64,000 nt of DNA, from NCBI GenBank assembly GCA_948144175.1, contig CANXME010002155.1:1-64000 (forward strand), read 5' to 3'. The stretch comes from Closterium sp. NIES-65. Lineage: Eukaryota; Streptophyta; Zygnematophyceae; Desmidiales; Closteriaceae. The notes under the pieces were generated by a model. It saw only the letters and a program-made list of their open reading frames with translations, had not been told where the DNA came from and did not search any database. The position numbers and the translations under genes were made by a program. Positions 42,316-51,382 of this stretch are shown piece after piece; the first letter of the stretch is position 1; each line of letters opens with the position of its first letter.

Positions 42316-42536
42316 TGTTGAAATGTATTTGTATACTTTCATATAAATGCCTACAGTAACCTAGTGTAGTTATCTTAGTTTCCTGCTAGGTGGTGTACCA
42401 TTTGCCTTTCTTCATTCTTGCCTATTTGTACCCTTGAACCTATAGTGAAACCTCATTCTCTCGATACTTTTCACTCTACTCAACTTACTCGAACTCAACT
42501 AGCTATGGCTCCTTTAGCCTAGCTAAGCTTTTGACA
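42316..42536 (+). repeat. 3' LTR of J
   Basis: 221 bp, two differences from the 5' LTR. Followed by GATGGGGGGGG filler and the 47-bp flank duplication. Confidence 0.93.
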
Positions 42537-42705
42537 GATGGGGGGGGGCTGCGCAGCTGGACAGATATAGGGAACATTCCTGAAACGACACTGGCACGGT
42601 TCGAACGGGCGGTGAACGAGAGTAATACGAGATACTTAGCACTGGTTATGGCAGGAGCAGAGGAGGAGAAGCCGAGTTCGGAGATACCTTCAGCACTAAA
42701 AGGAG

Positions 42706-43623
42706 GTGTTGGAGCAGTACAAGGATATGATGCCCGACAACCTACCTGCAGGCGTACCTCCAGCATGCATCCACGAGCACGAGATCGTGGAGGAACCAGG
42801 TGCGAAACCCGTCTCACGCGCACCATACCGACTGAGTCCGACCGAGCTGACAGACATGAAGAAACAGATAGAATATCTACTGGATAGACAACTGTTCCGC
42901 CCATCCACCTCTCCCTACGGTGCATCGTTTCTCTTCACTCCAAAACCAGACGGCAGTTTACGGATGTGCATCGACTACCGCGCACTGAACAAACAGACAG
43001 TTCAAAACAAATACCCCGGACCGGACATAGACGACCTATTGGACCAACTGCGTGGTGCAACAGTCTTTTCAAAGCTGGACCTACGGTCGGGTTACTGGCA
43101 GATCAAGATGGCGGGCAACTCGATCCACAAGACGGCGTTCCGTACCAGATACGGCTCCTACGAATACTTGGTGATGCCGTTCGGACTCTGCAACGCACGA
43201 GCAACGTTTCAGGCGGAGATGAATCACATCTTACGACCCCTGCTGGAAGAGTGCGTGGTGGTGTACCTGGATGACATTCTCCTCTACTCCAAGAACATGA
43301 AGGAGCACGTGGAGCATCTGCGGAAGGTGTTCGAGATCCTGCGGAAAAACAAGCTCTACGTGAAGCTGTCGAAGAGCGACTTCGCCCTGAAGAAGGTGCA
43401 GTTTCTCGGGCACATGGTGAGTGCCGAGGACGTACACGTGGGCCCGTGGAAGATCGAAGCCGTCAAGAAGTGGAAAGTTCTGGAGAACGTGAAGGAGTTA
43501 CTGGAGTTCCCAGGTTTCGCCAACTACTACAACAGGTTCGTGCCAAATTACGCTAAGATAGCAGCACCACTGACCGACCTAATGAAAAAGGATACGCCCT
43601 ACAAATGGGATACGCCTCATTAG
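42706..43623 (+). CDS. Gypsy reverse transcriptase of I (305 codons)
   Basis: RT domain: [20 protein letters not shown] (24-43), [20 protein letters not shown] (51-70), [55 protein letters not shown], and the catalytic [14 protein letters not shown] (YLDD intact). Then the thumb region FLGHMVSAEDVHVGP and [20 protein letters not shown]. Slight departures from L (NARATFQ against NAPATFQ; VGPWKIE against VDPKKIE) suggest decay. It ends at TAG 43621-43623 just before RNase H; L has a sense codon there. ORF start is within Pol, not a true start. Confidence 0.9.
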   Translation: MLEQYKDMMPDNLPAGVPPACIHEHEIVEEPGAKPVSRAPYRLSPTELTDMKKQIEYLLDRQLFRPSTSPYGASFLFTPKPDGSLRMCIDYRALNKQTVQNKYPGPDIDDLLDQLRGATVFSKLDLRSGYWQIKMAGNSIHKTAFRTRYGSYEYLVMPFGLCNARATFQAEMNHILRPLLEECVVVYLDDILLYSKNMKEHVEHLRKVFEILRKNKLYVKLSKSDFALKKVQFLGHMVSAEDVHVGPWKIEAVKKWKVLENVKELLEFPGFANYYNRFVPNYAKIAAPLTDLMKKDTPYKWDTPH

Positions 43624-43629
43624 CAAGCC

Positions 43630-44187
43630 ATGGAGCAACTACAGACAGCACTGACTACAGCGCCAGTACTCATCCTACCAGATCCAGACAAGGACTACGT
43701 GGTGGAAGCAGACGCTAGTGACCAAGCAGTCGGAGCAGTACTGATGCAGGATCACAGACGCGGTTTGCAGCCCATCGCCTACCTCAGTAAGAAGCTACAC
43801 GGAGCAGAACTGAACTACCCCATCCATGAAAAGGAAGCCTTAGCGATAGTCATGGCCTTGAAGGCGTGGAGGTGTTACCTAGAGGGAGCCAAGACTACAG
43901 TCTATACTGACCACTGCAGTCTCAAATACCTGAAGTCGCAGCCGACACTCTCACGACGACAGGTCCGGTGGGTGGACTTCTTGGAAACCCACTTCCACTA
44001 TGACATCGTCTACAAGCCCGGACTACACAACAAGGCAGACGCGTTGAGCCGCCCCGGTCATATAGCAGGCATCCAGCTCGACGGGATGAACCCTCTGCTC
44101 AAGGGTCTATTCCAACATGGATACTCCGTGGACGCAGAGATCGCTACAGCACTGACCAAGAAGCTAACCAGTGAGAGAAAGACTTAG
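43630..44187 (+). CDS. Gypsy RNase H of I (185 codons)
   Basis: RNase H that would degrade the RNA of the hybrid. Same frame as RT, after the TAG. Shows LILPDPDKDYVVEADASDQA, AVLMQDHRRGLQPIAYLSKK, YPIHEKEALAIVMALKAWR, TTVYTDHCSLKYLKSQPTLS, RQVRWVDFLETHFHYDIVYK and the chromovirus end GLHNKADALSRPGH. The frame is lost soon after (44187), ahead of integrase. Confidence 0.9.
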   Translation: MEQLQTALTTAPVLILPDPDKDYVVEADASDQAVGAVLMQDHRRGLQPIAYLSKKLHGAELNYPIHEKEALAIVMALKAWRCYLEGAKTTVYTDHCSLKYLKSQPTLSRRQVRWVDFLETHFHYDIVYKPGLHNKADALSRPGHIAGIQLDGMNPLLKGLFQHGYSVDAEIATALTKKLTSERKT

Positions 44188-44189
44188 CT

Positions 44190-45088
44190 GTAAGGAAGGG
44201 TTCAGAAAAGATTTGGGTACCGAATTACGCCCCGCTACGGCAGATCCTATTGGTGGAGTTTCACGACATACCATACGCGGGACATTACGGGAGCAACAAA
44301 ACGTTAGCGGGAACTGCAAAGTATTACTACTGGTCCGAGATGGCAGCAGACGTGCAGCAGTTTGTCACCTCACCTCATGCGACACGTGCTAGCGGATGAA
44401 GAGCAGCAAGCAGAAAAAAACAGGGTTATATCAGCCTCTACCCGTTTTGGAGCAGCCATGGCAAGTCGTTAGCCTCGACTTCATCACAGGACTCCCTTCA
44501 ACCTCACGGGGACATGATTCCATCCTCGTAGTAATCGATAAGTTCTAAAAAATGGGTCACTTCATCCCGACCAACGACACAGCTACAGTTGAAGCAACTG
44601 CTCGCCTCTTCTTCGACCGCATTATCACCATCCACGGCATCCCCGCTACACTCATCTCAGACAGAGACCCCAAATTCACGAGTAAATTCTGGAAGGAGCT
44701 CATGGGACTGTTGGGGACCAAACTTGCAATGTCCTCAGCATACCACCCACAAACTGATGTCTGGATAGAGCAACTCAATCAAGTGGTTGAACAGTTATTG
44801 CGCACAGCTTGCAAAGACGACGTCAGCCACTGGGACACTCAATTACCAGCCCTAGAGTTTGCTTACAACAACGCGTCACATGCGGCCACAGGGAAAACTC
44901 CTTTCTTCATGTGTTATGAACGGAAATCACTCACACACAGCAGCCAACCGCACCGACACATGTCCAAGCCGCACATGACTCCATCACCACCATGCAGCAG
45001 CTATGGGAGAAGACTTAGCGACGTCTCACCACGATGCAGAACTCCCATAAGCAGTACGCCGATCACCAGTGACGAGTTCACTCAGTAG
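44190..45088 (+). pseudogene. Gypsy integrase of I, broken
   Basis: The N-terminal zinc-binding region is legible in mixed frames (PYAGHYGSNKT near 44275, YYYWSEMAADVQQFV near 44325). The catalytic core: SLDFITGLP near 44480 (first Asp), then frame 44552-45088 with HGIPATLISDRDPKFTSKFW (second Asp) and AYHPQTDVWIEQLNQVVEQL (Glu kept, although the usual GQTERVNQ is altered). A TAA near 44546 and several shifts make it non-functional. The C-terminal part continues in other frames toward the chromodomain. Confidence 0.82.
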
Positions 45089-45324
45089 TAGTCGGAGATC
45101 AGGTGCTTCTTGACACGCGCAACTTCAACCTGTCCCAACTCCCATCCAAACTCCGGCCTCGCTTCTGTGGTCCTTTTCTCATTGAGGCACAGGTGACACC
45201 AGTAACATTCCGCTTGCGCTTACCTACTACTTGGAAGCTTCACAACGCTTTCCATGTTTAGCTACTGAAGCCCTACAAGGACCCCAACCAACAGTTCCAG
45301 GGACGGCAGCTACCGCCACCACCA

Positions 45325-45540
45325 CCTGTTCTCATACAGGATGAACCCGAGTACGAGATCGAGCGCGTTCTCACTCATCGGTGCCGCGGCGGCAAGGCCC
45401 TTGAGGTCCTGATACGCTGGACGGGATACGACCCCACTAAGGACAGTTAGGTTGTAGAAGCTGATATCGGCAACGCACGCCGTGCTCTCAAGAACTATCT
45501 TGTCAAGCAGGGTGTATCTCACGACACCCAGCTTTGAGGG
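45325..45540 (+). pseudogene. Chromodomain of Gypsy I with a stop codon
   Basis: Reads EYEIERVLTHRCRGGKALEV then LIRWTGYDPTKDS, stop, VVEADIGNARRALKNYL. This is the C-terminal chromodomain of plant chromoviruses, thought to steer integration to certain chromatin. TAG at 45448-45450 replaces the expected Trp of the SWV-type segment. It is the only chromodomain in the window; L has lost this region. Confidence 0.8.
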
Positions 45541-45545
45541 GGGGA

Positions 45546-45567
45546 CGCGAGAGAGTACGCCAACTTA
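45546..45567 (+). repeat. Stub of 3' LTR of Gypsy I
   Basis: GAGAGAGTACGCCAACTTA resembles the 5' LTR start (GAGAGTACGACGGCTTA). It is preceded by GAGGGGGGGAC, a polypurine-like tract, and cut by K after about 20 bp. Confidence 0.65.
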
Positions 45568-45694
45568 TGTGTGAAGAATGGGGAATGGATGAACTAGCAA
45601 GCAGGTGGGTACAAGTAGGAAAACCTAGAAGTGTTGTACCCCATATTGTCTACCCCACTATAGCCTATAGAGACTATAGCATATGAGTTTGACA
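45568..45694 (-). repeat. 3' LTR of K
   Basis: About 125-127 bp, resembles D's LTR (GAACTAGCAAGCAGGTGGGT... and ...ATGAGTTTGACA). Confidence 0.88.
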
Positions 45695-45891
45695 CACCCC
45701 CATAGGCAAAGTGGGGGAGAACAAGAGGTCACAAGACCAGTCAAGCAAAGCAAAGCAAGCTCAGGGTGGATCATCACGTCACCACACAGTCCGAGCACAA
45801 AAGAAAGGTTTGAAGGCCAGTTCACATGCAAGATCATATATAAAGGTAAACAAGCAAGTGCAGGTATAGAAAGATCACAGTACAAGCAAGG

Positions 45892-46908
45892 TCAAGAAGT
45901 GAGCAAGTGAGGCCAAGTAGGCACAAGACCTAGCATCGTACAGAAGCGCTGATGATCACAAGGCGGAAGTGCCTTGGTAAAGATATCAGCAGTGTTGGCC
46001 TCAGAGGCCAGGTAAGCAAGGCGCAGCTGACCACGCTGCTGCAGCTCACGAGCAAGGAAGTAGCGGAGAGCAATGTGCTTCGTTCTGTGCTCCAGTTTGT
46101 GCTCCCGACACAAGGCCAGCATGGCCTTGTTGTCTACGTACAGAACTGGAGGAGAACGAGGCGGCTCTCTTAGGCCAGTCAGCAGGTAGGTGAGCCAGCG
46201 TAGCTCCTGTGCAGCCATGGCCCCCGCATAGATCTCAGCCTCACAGCTAGAGCCGAGAACAGAAGACGAGCGGGTAGATCGCCACGAAACAGAGCCGGAA
46301 CCAAGGTTGAAGGTGTAACCCTGTGACGACCGCTGCGTCGCCTGGTCGTCAGCCCGAGAAGCGTCTGCGTGACCTGTGAGGACCATTGAACCTCCCCCTC
46401 CAAGCACTAGCCCCATGCCCGACGTACTGCACAAGTAGCGCAACACCCTCTTCGCTGCAGCCATGTGCTCTGGTCGGTGTCTCCCAGGAGCAACATAGCG
46501 TGCCAAGATGCTAAGAGGGTATGCAAGGTCAGGTCGAGTGCAGGTCATCAGGTACATGAGGCAGCCAACAAGCTCTGGGTACGAGCCACTCGGCTCTACG
46601 GTCTCATCCGAAGGCAGAGCTGAGAGCGAGTGGCGAGTAGACAGAGGAGTGGCCTGAGGCGAGGTATACGTGAAGTCGAAGCGCTGAAGGACCTGCTGCA
46701 CCATGTGTGACTGAGTCAGGGTAATGGTGCGCTCTGCTCTGTCCCGGGTGATCTGCAAGCCAAGGTAGCTGCGCAGTTCAACTAGGTCTGTGCACGTGTG
46801 TCTCTTCTGCAGCTAGGACTTCACGTGGGCGAGTCCAGCAGTGTCAGCAGTGGCAAAGACCAAGTCGTCGACGTACACGAGGATGTAGAATTGCGGCAAA
46901 GAGGTGTC
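45892..46908 (-). pseudogene. Copia RT C-terminus and RNase H of K
   Basis: Frame 45892-46758: LQITRDRAERTITLTQSHMV in the alternative Met context, MYLMTCTRPDLAYPLSILAR, RNase H HADASRADDQATQRSSQGY (Trp of ASWAD is Arg), CEAEIYAGAMAAQELRW, NTADIFTKALPPCDHQRF. Upstream, a TAG near 46814 replaces a Glu codon (HVKS-stop-LQKRHT), preceded by YVDDLVFATADTAGLAH. It breaks off at DTSLPQFYILV by insertion of L. Confidence 0.88.
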
Positions 46909-47014
46909 TGTCACAAGATTGAATTCTCAATCGAAACTTGTCCCTCAAACTGAATGCAAGGCATTTTTATACTCGCAAAATACAAGGATAATCGAGATAA
47001 AACGAACCTTCGGG
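46909..47014 (-). repeat. 3' LTR of Gypsy L, stub
   Basis: 106 bp starting TGTCACAAGATTGAATTC, aligning with L's 5' LTR from 59268 (TGTCACAGGATCGAATTC). It stops at ...CTTCGGG where M begins. GTGTC precedes it. Confidence 0.87.
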
Positions 47015-47146
47015 TGTGAAACAAAGAACGCGAATGAATCAACTATGAATGAAGTGAGTACATATAGGAAACCCTAATTGTGTTGTACCCCCTATGGGAT
47101 ACCCCACTATAGCCTACACAGCAGCATAAGCTATAATGTTCTGACA
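47015..47146 (-). repeat. 3' LTR of M
   Basis: 132 bp, plus sense TGTGAAACAAAGAACGCG...ATGTTCTGACA. Same LTR type as C. Confidence 0.92.
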
Positions 47147-47163
47147 CACCCCCATAGGCAAAG
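47147..47163 (-). other. Polypurine tract of M
   Basis: The minus strand GCCTATGGGGGTG adjoins the LTR. Confidence 0.85.
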
Positions 47164-47356
47164 TGGGGGAGAGCAAGGGGTCACAAGACCAGTCAAGGAA
47201 AGCAAAACAAAGCTCAGGGTGGATCACAAAGTCACCACACAGTCCGAGCACAAGGTCAAGGCCACAAGGCCAGTTCACATGCAAGAGGAGACATATATAT
47301 ATAAGGCTAGACAAGCAAGAGCAGGTATATATATATATGCAAGAGTAGAAGCAAGG

Positions 47357-48388
47357 TCAAGAGGTAAGTAAGTGAGGCAAGACTGGGACAAGTCCCAGCT
47401 GAGTGCAGAAACGCTGATGATCACAAGGTGGAAGTGCCTTGGTGAAAACATCAGCAGTGTTGGCCTCTGAGGCCACGTACGCAAGTCGCAACTGACCACG
47501 CTGCTGCAGCTCACGAGCAAGGAAGTAGCGGAGAGCAATGTGCTTCGTTCTGTGCTCCAAGCGCTGCTCTCGACAGAAGGCCAGCATGGCCTTGTTGTCT
47601 ACGTACAGCACTGGAGGAGAACGAGGCGGCTCTCCAAAGTCGGTCAGCAGGTAGGTGAGCCAGCGAAGCTGCTGTGCAGCCATGGCCCTGGCGTAGATCT
47701 CAGCCTCACAGCTGGAGCCGAGAACAGAAGACGAGCGAGTAGCCCGCCATAAGACAGAGCAAGAACCAAGACTGAAGGTGTAACCCTGCGACGACCGCTG
47801 CGTAGCCTGGTCGTCAGCCCAAGAAGCGTCCGCGTGGCCAGTGAGGACCACTGGACTCCGCCCTCCAAGCACTAGCCCCATGCCCGACGTACTGCACAAG
47901 TAGCGCAACACCCTCTTCGCTGCAGCCATGTGCTCTGGTCGGTGTCTCCCAGGAGCAACATAGCGTGCAAGAATGCTAAGAGGGTATGCAAGGTCAGGTC
48001 GTGTGCAGGTCATTAGGTACATGAGGCAGCCAACTAGCTCTGGGTACAGGCCACTCGACTCTACGGACTCATCCGAAGGCAGAGCTGAGAGCGAGTGGCG
48101 AGTAGCCAGAGGAGTGGTCTGTGGCGAGGAGTACGTGAAGCCGAAGCGCTGAAGGACCTGCTGCACCATGTGTGAATGAGTCAAGGTAATGGTGCGGCGT
48201 GCTCTGTCCCTGGTGATCTGCAAGCCAAGGTAGCTACGCAGTTCACCCAGGTCTGTGCACGTGTGTCTCTTCTGCAGCTCAGACTTCACGTAGGCGAGTC
48301 CAGCAGTGTTAGCTGTGGCAAAGACCAAGTCGTCGACGTACACGAGGATGTAGAACGGCGGCAGAGAAGTGTCGGTGCGCAGAAACAA
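47357..48388 (-). CDS. Copia RT C-terminus and RNase H of M (343 codons)
   Basis: Open frame with PFYILVYVDDLVFATANTAG (YVDD intact), YLGLQITRDRARRTITLTHS, RNase H HADASWADDQATQRSSQGY, CEAEIYARAMAAQQLRW, NTADVFTKALPPCDHQRF. RNase H looks complete. The RT N-terminal half is in the same frame but separated by TAG 48503-48505 and TAG 48551-48553. Start is an in-frame Met or alternative codon, not a natural start. Confidence 0.88.
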   Translation of the reverse strand: MFLRTDTSLPPFYILVYVDDLVFATANTAGLAYVKSELQKRHTCTDLGELRSYLGLQITRDRARRTITLTHSHMVQQVLQRFGFTYSSPQTTPLATRHSLSALPSDESVESSGLYPELVGCLMYLMTCTRPDLAYPLSILARYVAPGRHRPEHMAAAKRVLRYLCSTSGMGLVLGGRSPVVLTGHADASWADDQATQRSSQGYTFSLGSCSVLWRATRSSSVLGSSCEAEIYARAMAAQQLRWLTYLLTDFGEPPRSPPVLYVDNKAMLAFCREQRLEHRTKHIALRYFLARELQQRGQLRLAYVASEANTADVFTKALPPCDHQRFCTQLGLVPVLPHLLTS

Positions 48389-48550
48389 CGACGGGTCAGC
48401 AGTAGAGGGAGCAAACCCAAGAGCCGCAAGCGTAGTCCTCAGTGTGTCGTGCCACTCACGCGGTGCCTGTCGGAGACCGTAGACTGGCCGTCGGAGGCTC
48501 CACTAAGTGCCAGGAGGGAAAGTCCCAGTGAAGCCAGGTGGACGGCGCAG

Positions 48551-49342
48551 CTAGATCTCCTCGTGCAGGCTGCCCTGCAGAAAAGCAGTGCTGAAGTCAA
48601 GAGAGTGAAGCTCGTAGTCGCGTTGAGCGGCTATGTGTAGCAGCACCTGAAGAGTGGTGACCTTCGGGGTGGGAGAGAAGGTATGAAAGTAGTCAACTCC
48701 CTGCCGCTGACTGAAGCCACGAGCGACGTACCGCGCCTTGAAGACAGGTGGAGAGCCAAGCGGCCGCTTCACCCTGAAGATCCACATGCCACTGACGATG
48801 TTCGCCCCAGGAGGGGGAACCGCGTCAACGTAGGTGCCTGTGGACTTCCAGGAAGCCATCTCTGCATCCATAGCTGCCTGCCACTGAGAGGAGTAGGGAC
48901 CCTCTACGGCCTCCGCGTAAGAACGCGGAGTCGGGATGTCTAGTGCATCCGGGTCTCCCTCAGGGGCAAGCAGTACAGACGCGAGATGAGGTGAAGCAGC
49001 AGCCAGACACTGTAACTCCTCCTGCGTGTCCTCAAGGACGTCCGTGCCAAGAGCACACTCACCCCCAACGGACGGAGGACAGACAGACGGAGACTCAGCA
49101 ACAAGACTAGCAGCGTAGTCGAGACGACAGCGAGCAGCAAAGTCGACAAGCTCAGCAACAAGAGCAGACGCAGCAGTGGACTCAAAAGAGGGGTCAGTGA
49201 CAACAGTAGCAAGAAGACGCGTGACAGTAGGACTGGCAGCACGAAGAGAGTCCGACTCCGGGTCGGCAAGCGCAGGAAGAGAGGACTCAGGAGGAGAAGG
49301 CAAAGGGGCACGCGGAGGAGCAGTGGACTGACGCAGAGACAT
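48551..49342 (-). pseudogene. Copia RT N-terminal part of M
   Basis: MSLRQSTAPPRAPLPSPPES, LDIPTPRSYAEAVEGPYSSQ, SGMWIFRVKRPLGSPPVFKA, YVARGFSQRQGVDYFHTFSP, HSLDFSTAFLQGSLHEEI then TAG at 48551-48553. C and D have TGG (Trp) here; H has the identical TAG. A TGA at 49343-49345 separates it from the linker frame (Arg in other copies). Confidence 0.87.
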
Positions 49343-50416
49343 TCAGTGCGTGCCAGGGACAGGAGGAGGACGCTGACGCGAACTGCGACCACTAGCGCGA
49401 GCAGCATGAACAGGCGACGCGGGACGAGACGCACGCTCACGACGCTCAGCAAGACCTCCAGTAGGACCAGTGTAAGGAGAGGGAGCAGGCAGTGGGGAGG
49501 CGGGCTCTAGCTGTGACTGTGACAGGACAAGCGGTGGACACTCTACAGTAGGAGAGAGACCAAGAACCTGCTGCAGGAGCGGAACGAAGTACAGCCAAGG
49601 CCGCGCGGGGACTGCAGAAACAGCAGGGACAGCACCAGCACCCTCAACGGCAGCACCAGCGCCAACAGCACCTCCAGCGGCACGACCTCCAGCAGCGCTA
49701 GCAGCAGGACCACCGCAAGGAGAGACAGAAGCAGTCTCAGCACCAACGCCCTCAGCAGCTCCAGCTCTAGTAGGACCCGCAGGTCCAGCACCTCCGGGAC
49801 CGGCGGCACCAGCACCCTCACCGGCAGAAGAAGCCCCAGCTCCAGCAGTACGCCTCCAGCGGCTAGCAAACCACTCGCGCAGCTCCTGTGGAGAGAGTGG
49901 CTCCCTCCGAGACGGAGCACCCGGAGAACCTCCAGGCACAGCAGCGCCCGACACCACAAAGGGAGGTCCAGCGGCGGCAGGCTCAGCACCTCCATGCTCA
50001 GCAGCTCCAGACGCAGCACCCCCAGGCTCAGCAGCTCCCGACGCAGCACCCCCACGCTCAGCAGCTCCTAACGTAGTACCCCCTGACTCAGCACCCCCAG
50101 ACGTAGCACCCCCAGGCTCAGCACCCCCACGCGCAGCGTCCCCAGACTCAGCACCACCAGGCTCATCACCCACGCGCACGGCACCCCCAGAGTCAGCACC
50201 CCCTGGATCAGCACCCGCAGCATTACCAAAGTCACCAGCACCCTCGAACGGCTCGACTGCGTCAACCTGGGACACACCTGAAGGGGTAGGACCCTGAGGG
50301 GGAAGGGGGTCTACCGGGTGGGGACCTGGCACGAGGAAGTGCGGCGGCGGGGGGAGGGAAGGAGTGCGGTAGGGGAAGAGACGGTAGAAGGGGACTAACT
50401 CGTCAAACGTGACGTC
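49343..50416 (-). pseudogene. Copia integrase-RT linker of M
   Basis: Proline-rich start (PGPHPVDPLPPQGPTPSGVS), then GGAEPGGATSGGAESGG-like repeats, LSPQELREWFASRWRRTAGA, and Ala/Gly-rich sequence before RT. In the frame of integrase, separated from it by TAG 50417-50419. Low complexity; no domain recognised. The underlying 15-bp repeats span about 49975-50215. Confidence 0.8.
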
Positions 50417-51082
50417 CTAAGAGGACAAAACACGACGAGAGGAGGGGTGGTAGAACTGCCACCCTGGAGCATCAGGGGGGAAGCCAAGGAAGACACAGGG
50501 AGCAGCACGAGGGGACAGCTTGTCAACAGACAAGTCGCGGACAAACGCCCGAGATCCCCAGACACGGAACGCAGACGCATCGCCGACCTTCCCAGTCCAC
50601 AGCAGAGCTGGGGAGGTACGGACCTTCCCCAGCTGGGAAACCTCTGGGTGAAGGTTGATCTGATGCACCGCGTACCGAACCGCAAACGGCCACAGAAAAT
50701 GGGGGGCAGCCGCATGCATCATGGACGTACGAGCGACGTCCATGACCATGCCAATGCGGCGCTCAGCAATCCCATTTTGCTGCGGAGAGTCCGGAAGCGT
50801 AAAGGTCTGGCGGATGCCTCGTGCACGACAGTAGTCTCGCAGAAGGCCAGAGGAGAACTCTCCGCCTCGGTCAAAGTGCAGACGCAGAACAGGAAAGTCC
50901 GAGCCGAAGCTCCTCCTGAGCTGGAGACGAGCTGCGCGGATCCAGTCGATCAACACCTCAGTGACATCACACTTGATGCGCAAGGGGAAGACTGTGGTGT
51001 AATGCGAGTAGTCGTCAACCACCAGCAAGAAGTAGCGCTCGTGACCCTGTCCATGGACGTGAGCCGGGCCCCACACGTCCAT
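50417..51082 (-). CDS. Copia integrase core of M (221 codons)
   Basis: MDVWGPAHVHGQGHERYFLL (first Asp), VVDDYSHYTTVFPLRIKCDV, LRLHFDRGGEFSSGLLRDYC (second Asp), SPQQNGIAERRIGMVMDVAR (Glu), HFLWPFAVRYAVHQINLHPE, LSPRAAPCVFLGFPPDAPGW. Catalytic triad complete. Ends at TAG 50417-50419, where others have CAG (SSQDVTFDE). The true protein starts upstream in the same frame (51083-51382). Confidence 0.87.
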   Translation of the reverse strand: MDVWGPAHVHGQGHERYFLLVVDDYSHYTTVFPLRIKCDVTEVLIDWIRAARLQLRRSFGSDFPVLRLHFDRGGEFSSGLLRDYCRARGIRQTFTLPDSPQQNGIAERRIGMVMDVARTSMMHAAAPHFLWPFAVRYAVHQINLHPEVSQLGKVRTSPALLWTGKVGDASAFRVWGSRAFVRDLSVDKLSPRAAPCVFLGFPPDAPGWQFYHPSSRRVLSS

Positions 51083-51382
51083 GTGAAGTGTCTGTAGAGG
51101 AGCCTCTGTTGGAGGAAACTGGGAGGAGTGGGGGGCAGCCCGGAGCCGCCCCTCGACACAAGGGATACAGGAAGGTCAAGGCCCCGAAGGAAGGGGAGGG
51201 AGAGACCGGGGGAGACCAGAGACAAGGACACGGGAAGCCATGTCCCTAAGACGAGGAAAGAAGGGGTGGCCAAGACGGTGGTGCCACGGGAGAGTCTCGT
51301 GAGACAGGAGGCGACACGAGCAGGGGGCAGACTCAGGACCAGACCTGGACGCAGCAGCAAACACCTGACCCGACGCAGCTAC

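Larger units (their letters stand above)
40858..42536 (+). mobile_element. Non-autonomous LTR element J
   Basis: 1,679-bp element with two 221-bp LTRs (two differences), iMet primer site at 41079, polypurine tract CATTTAGGGGGTG at 42303, and a 1.24-kb interior with no recognisable gag or pol. The interior has GC-rich leader repeats (41160-41740) and a C/G-run-rich part (41780-42180). It must use proteins of another element. The flanks are unusual: a 47-bp duplication instead of 5 bp. Confidence 0.9.
39693..45567 (+). mobile_element. Ty3/Gypsy chromovirus I, nested in G
   Basis: Plus-strand Gypsy element: 372-bp 5' LTR, primer site, short leader, protease remnant, [element J], RT, RNase H, integrase, chromodomain, polypurine tract and only about 20 bp of 3' LTR before Copia K. 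Gag and the N-terminal protease are missing between about 40300 and 40500. RT before RNase H order and the chromodomain identify a plant-type chromovirus. Confidence 0.9.
45568..46908 (-). mobile_element. Copia element K, part 1 (3' LTR, RNase H, part of RT)
   Basis: Minus-strand Copia inserted in I's 3' LTR. The 3' LTR is 45568-45694 (exact start within two bases), then the polypurine tract, RNase H and RT. It is split at 46908 by Gypsy L (duplication GTGTC, 46904-46908 and 60418-60422) and resumes at 60418, running off the right edge. Confidence 0.88.

Noticed and set aside
46909..47014. Solo LTR of an independent Gypsy insertion
   Set aside because: The GTGTC duplication and the continuing K RT at 60418 show it is the 3' LTR stub of L.
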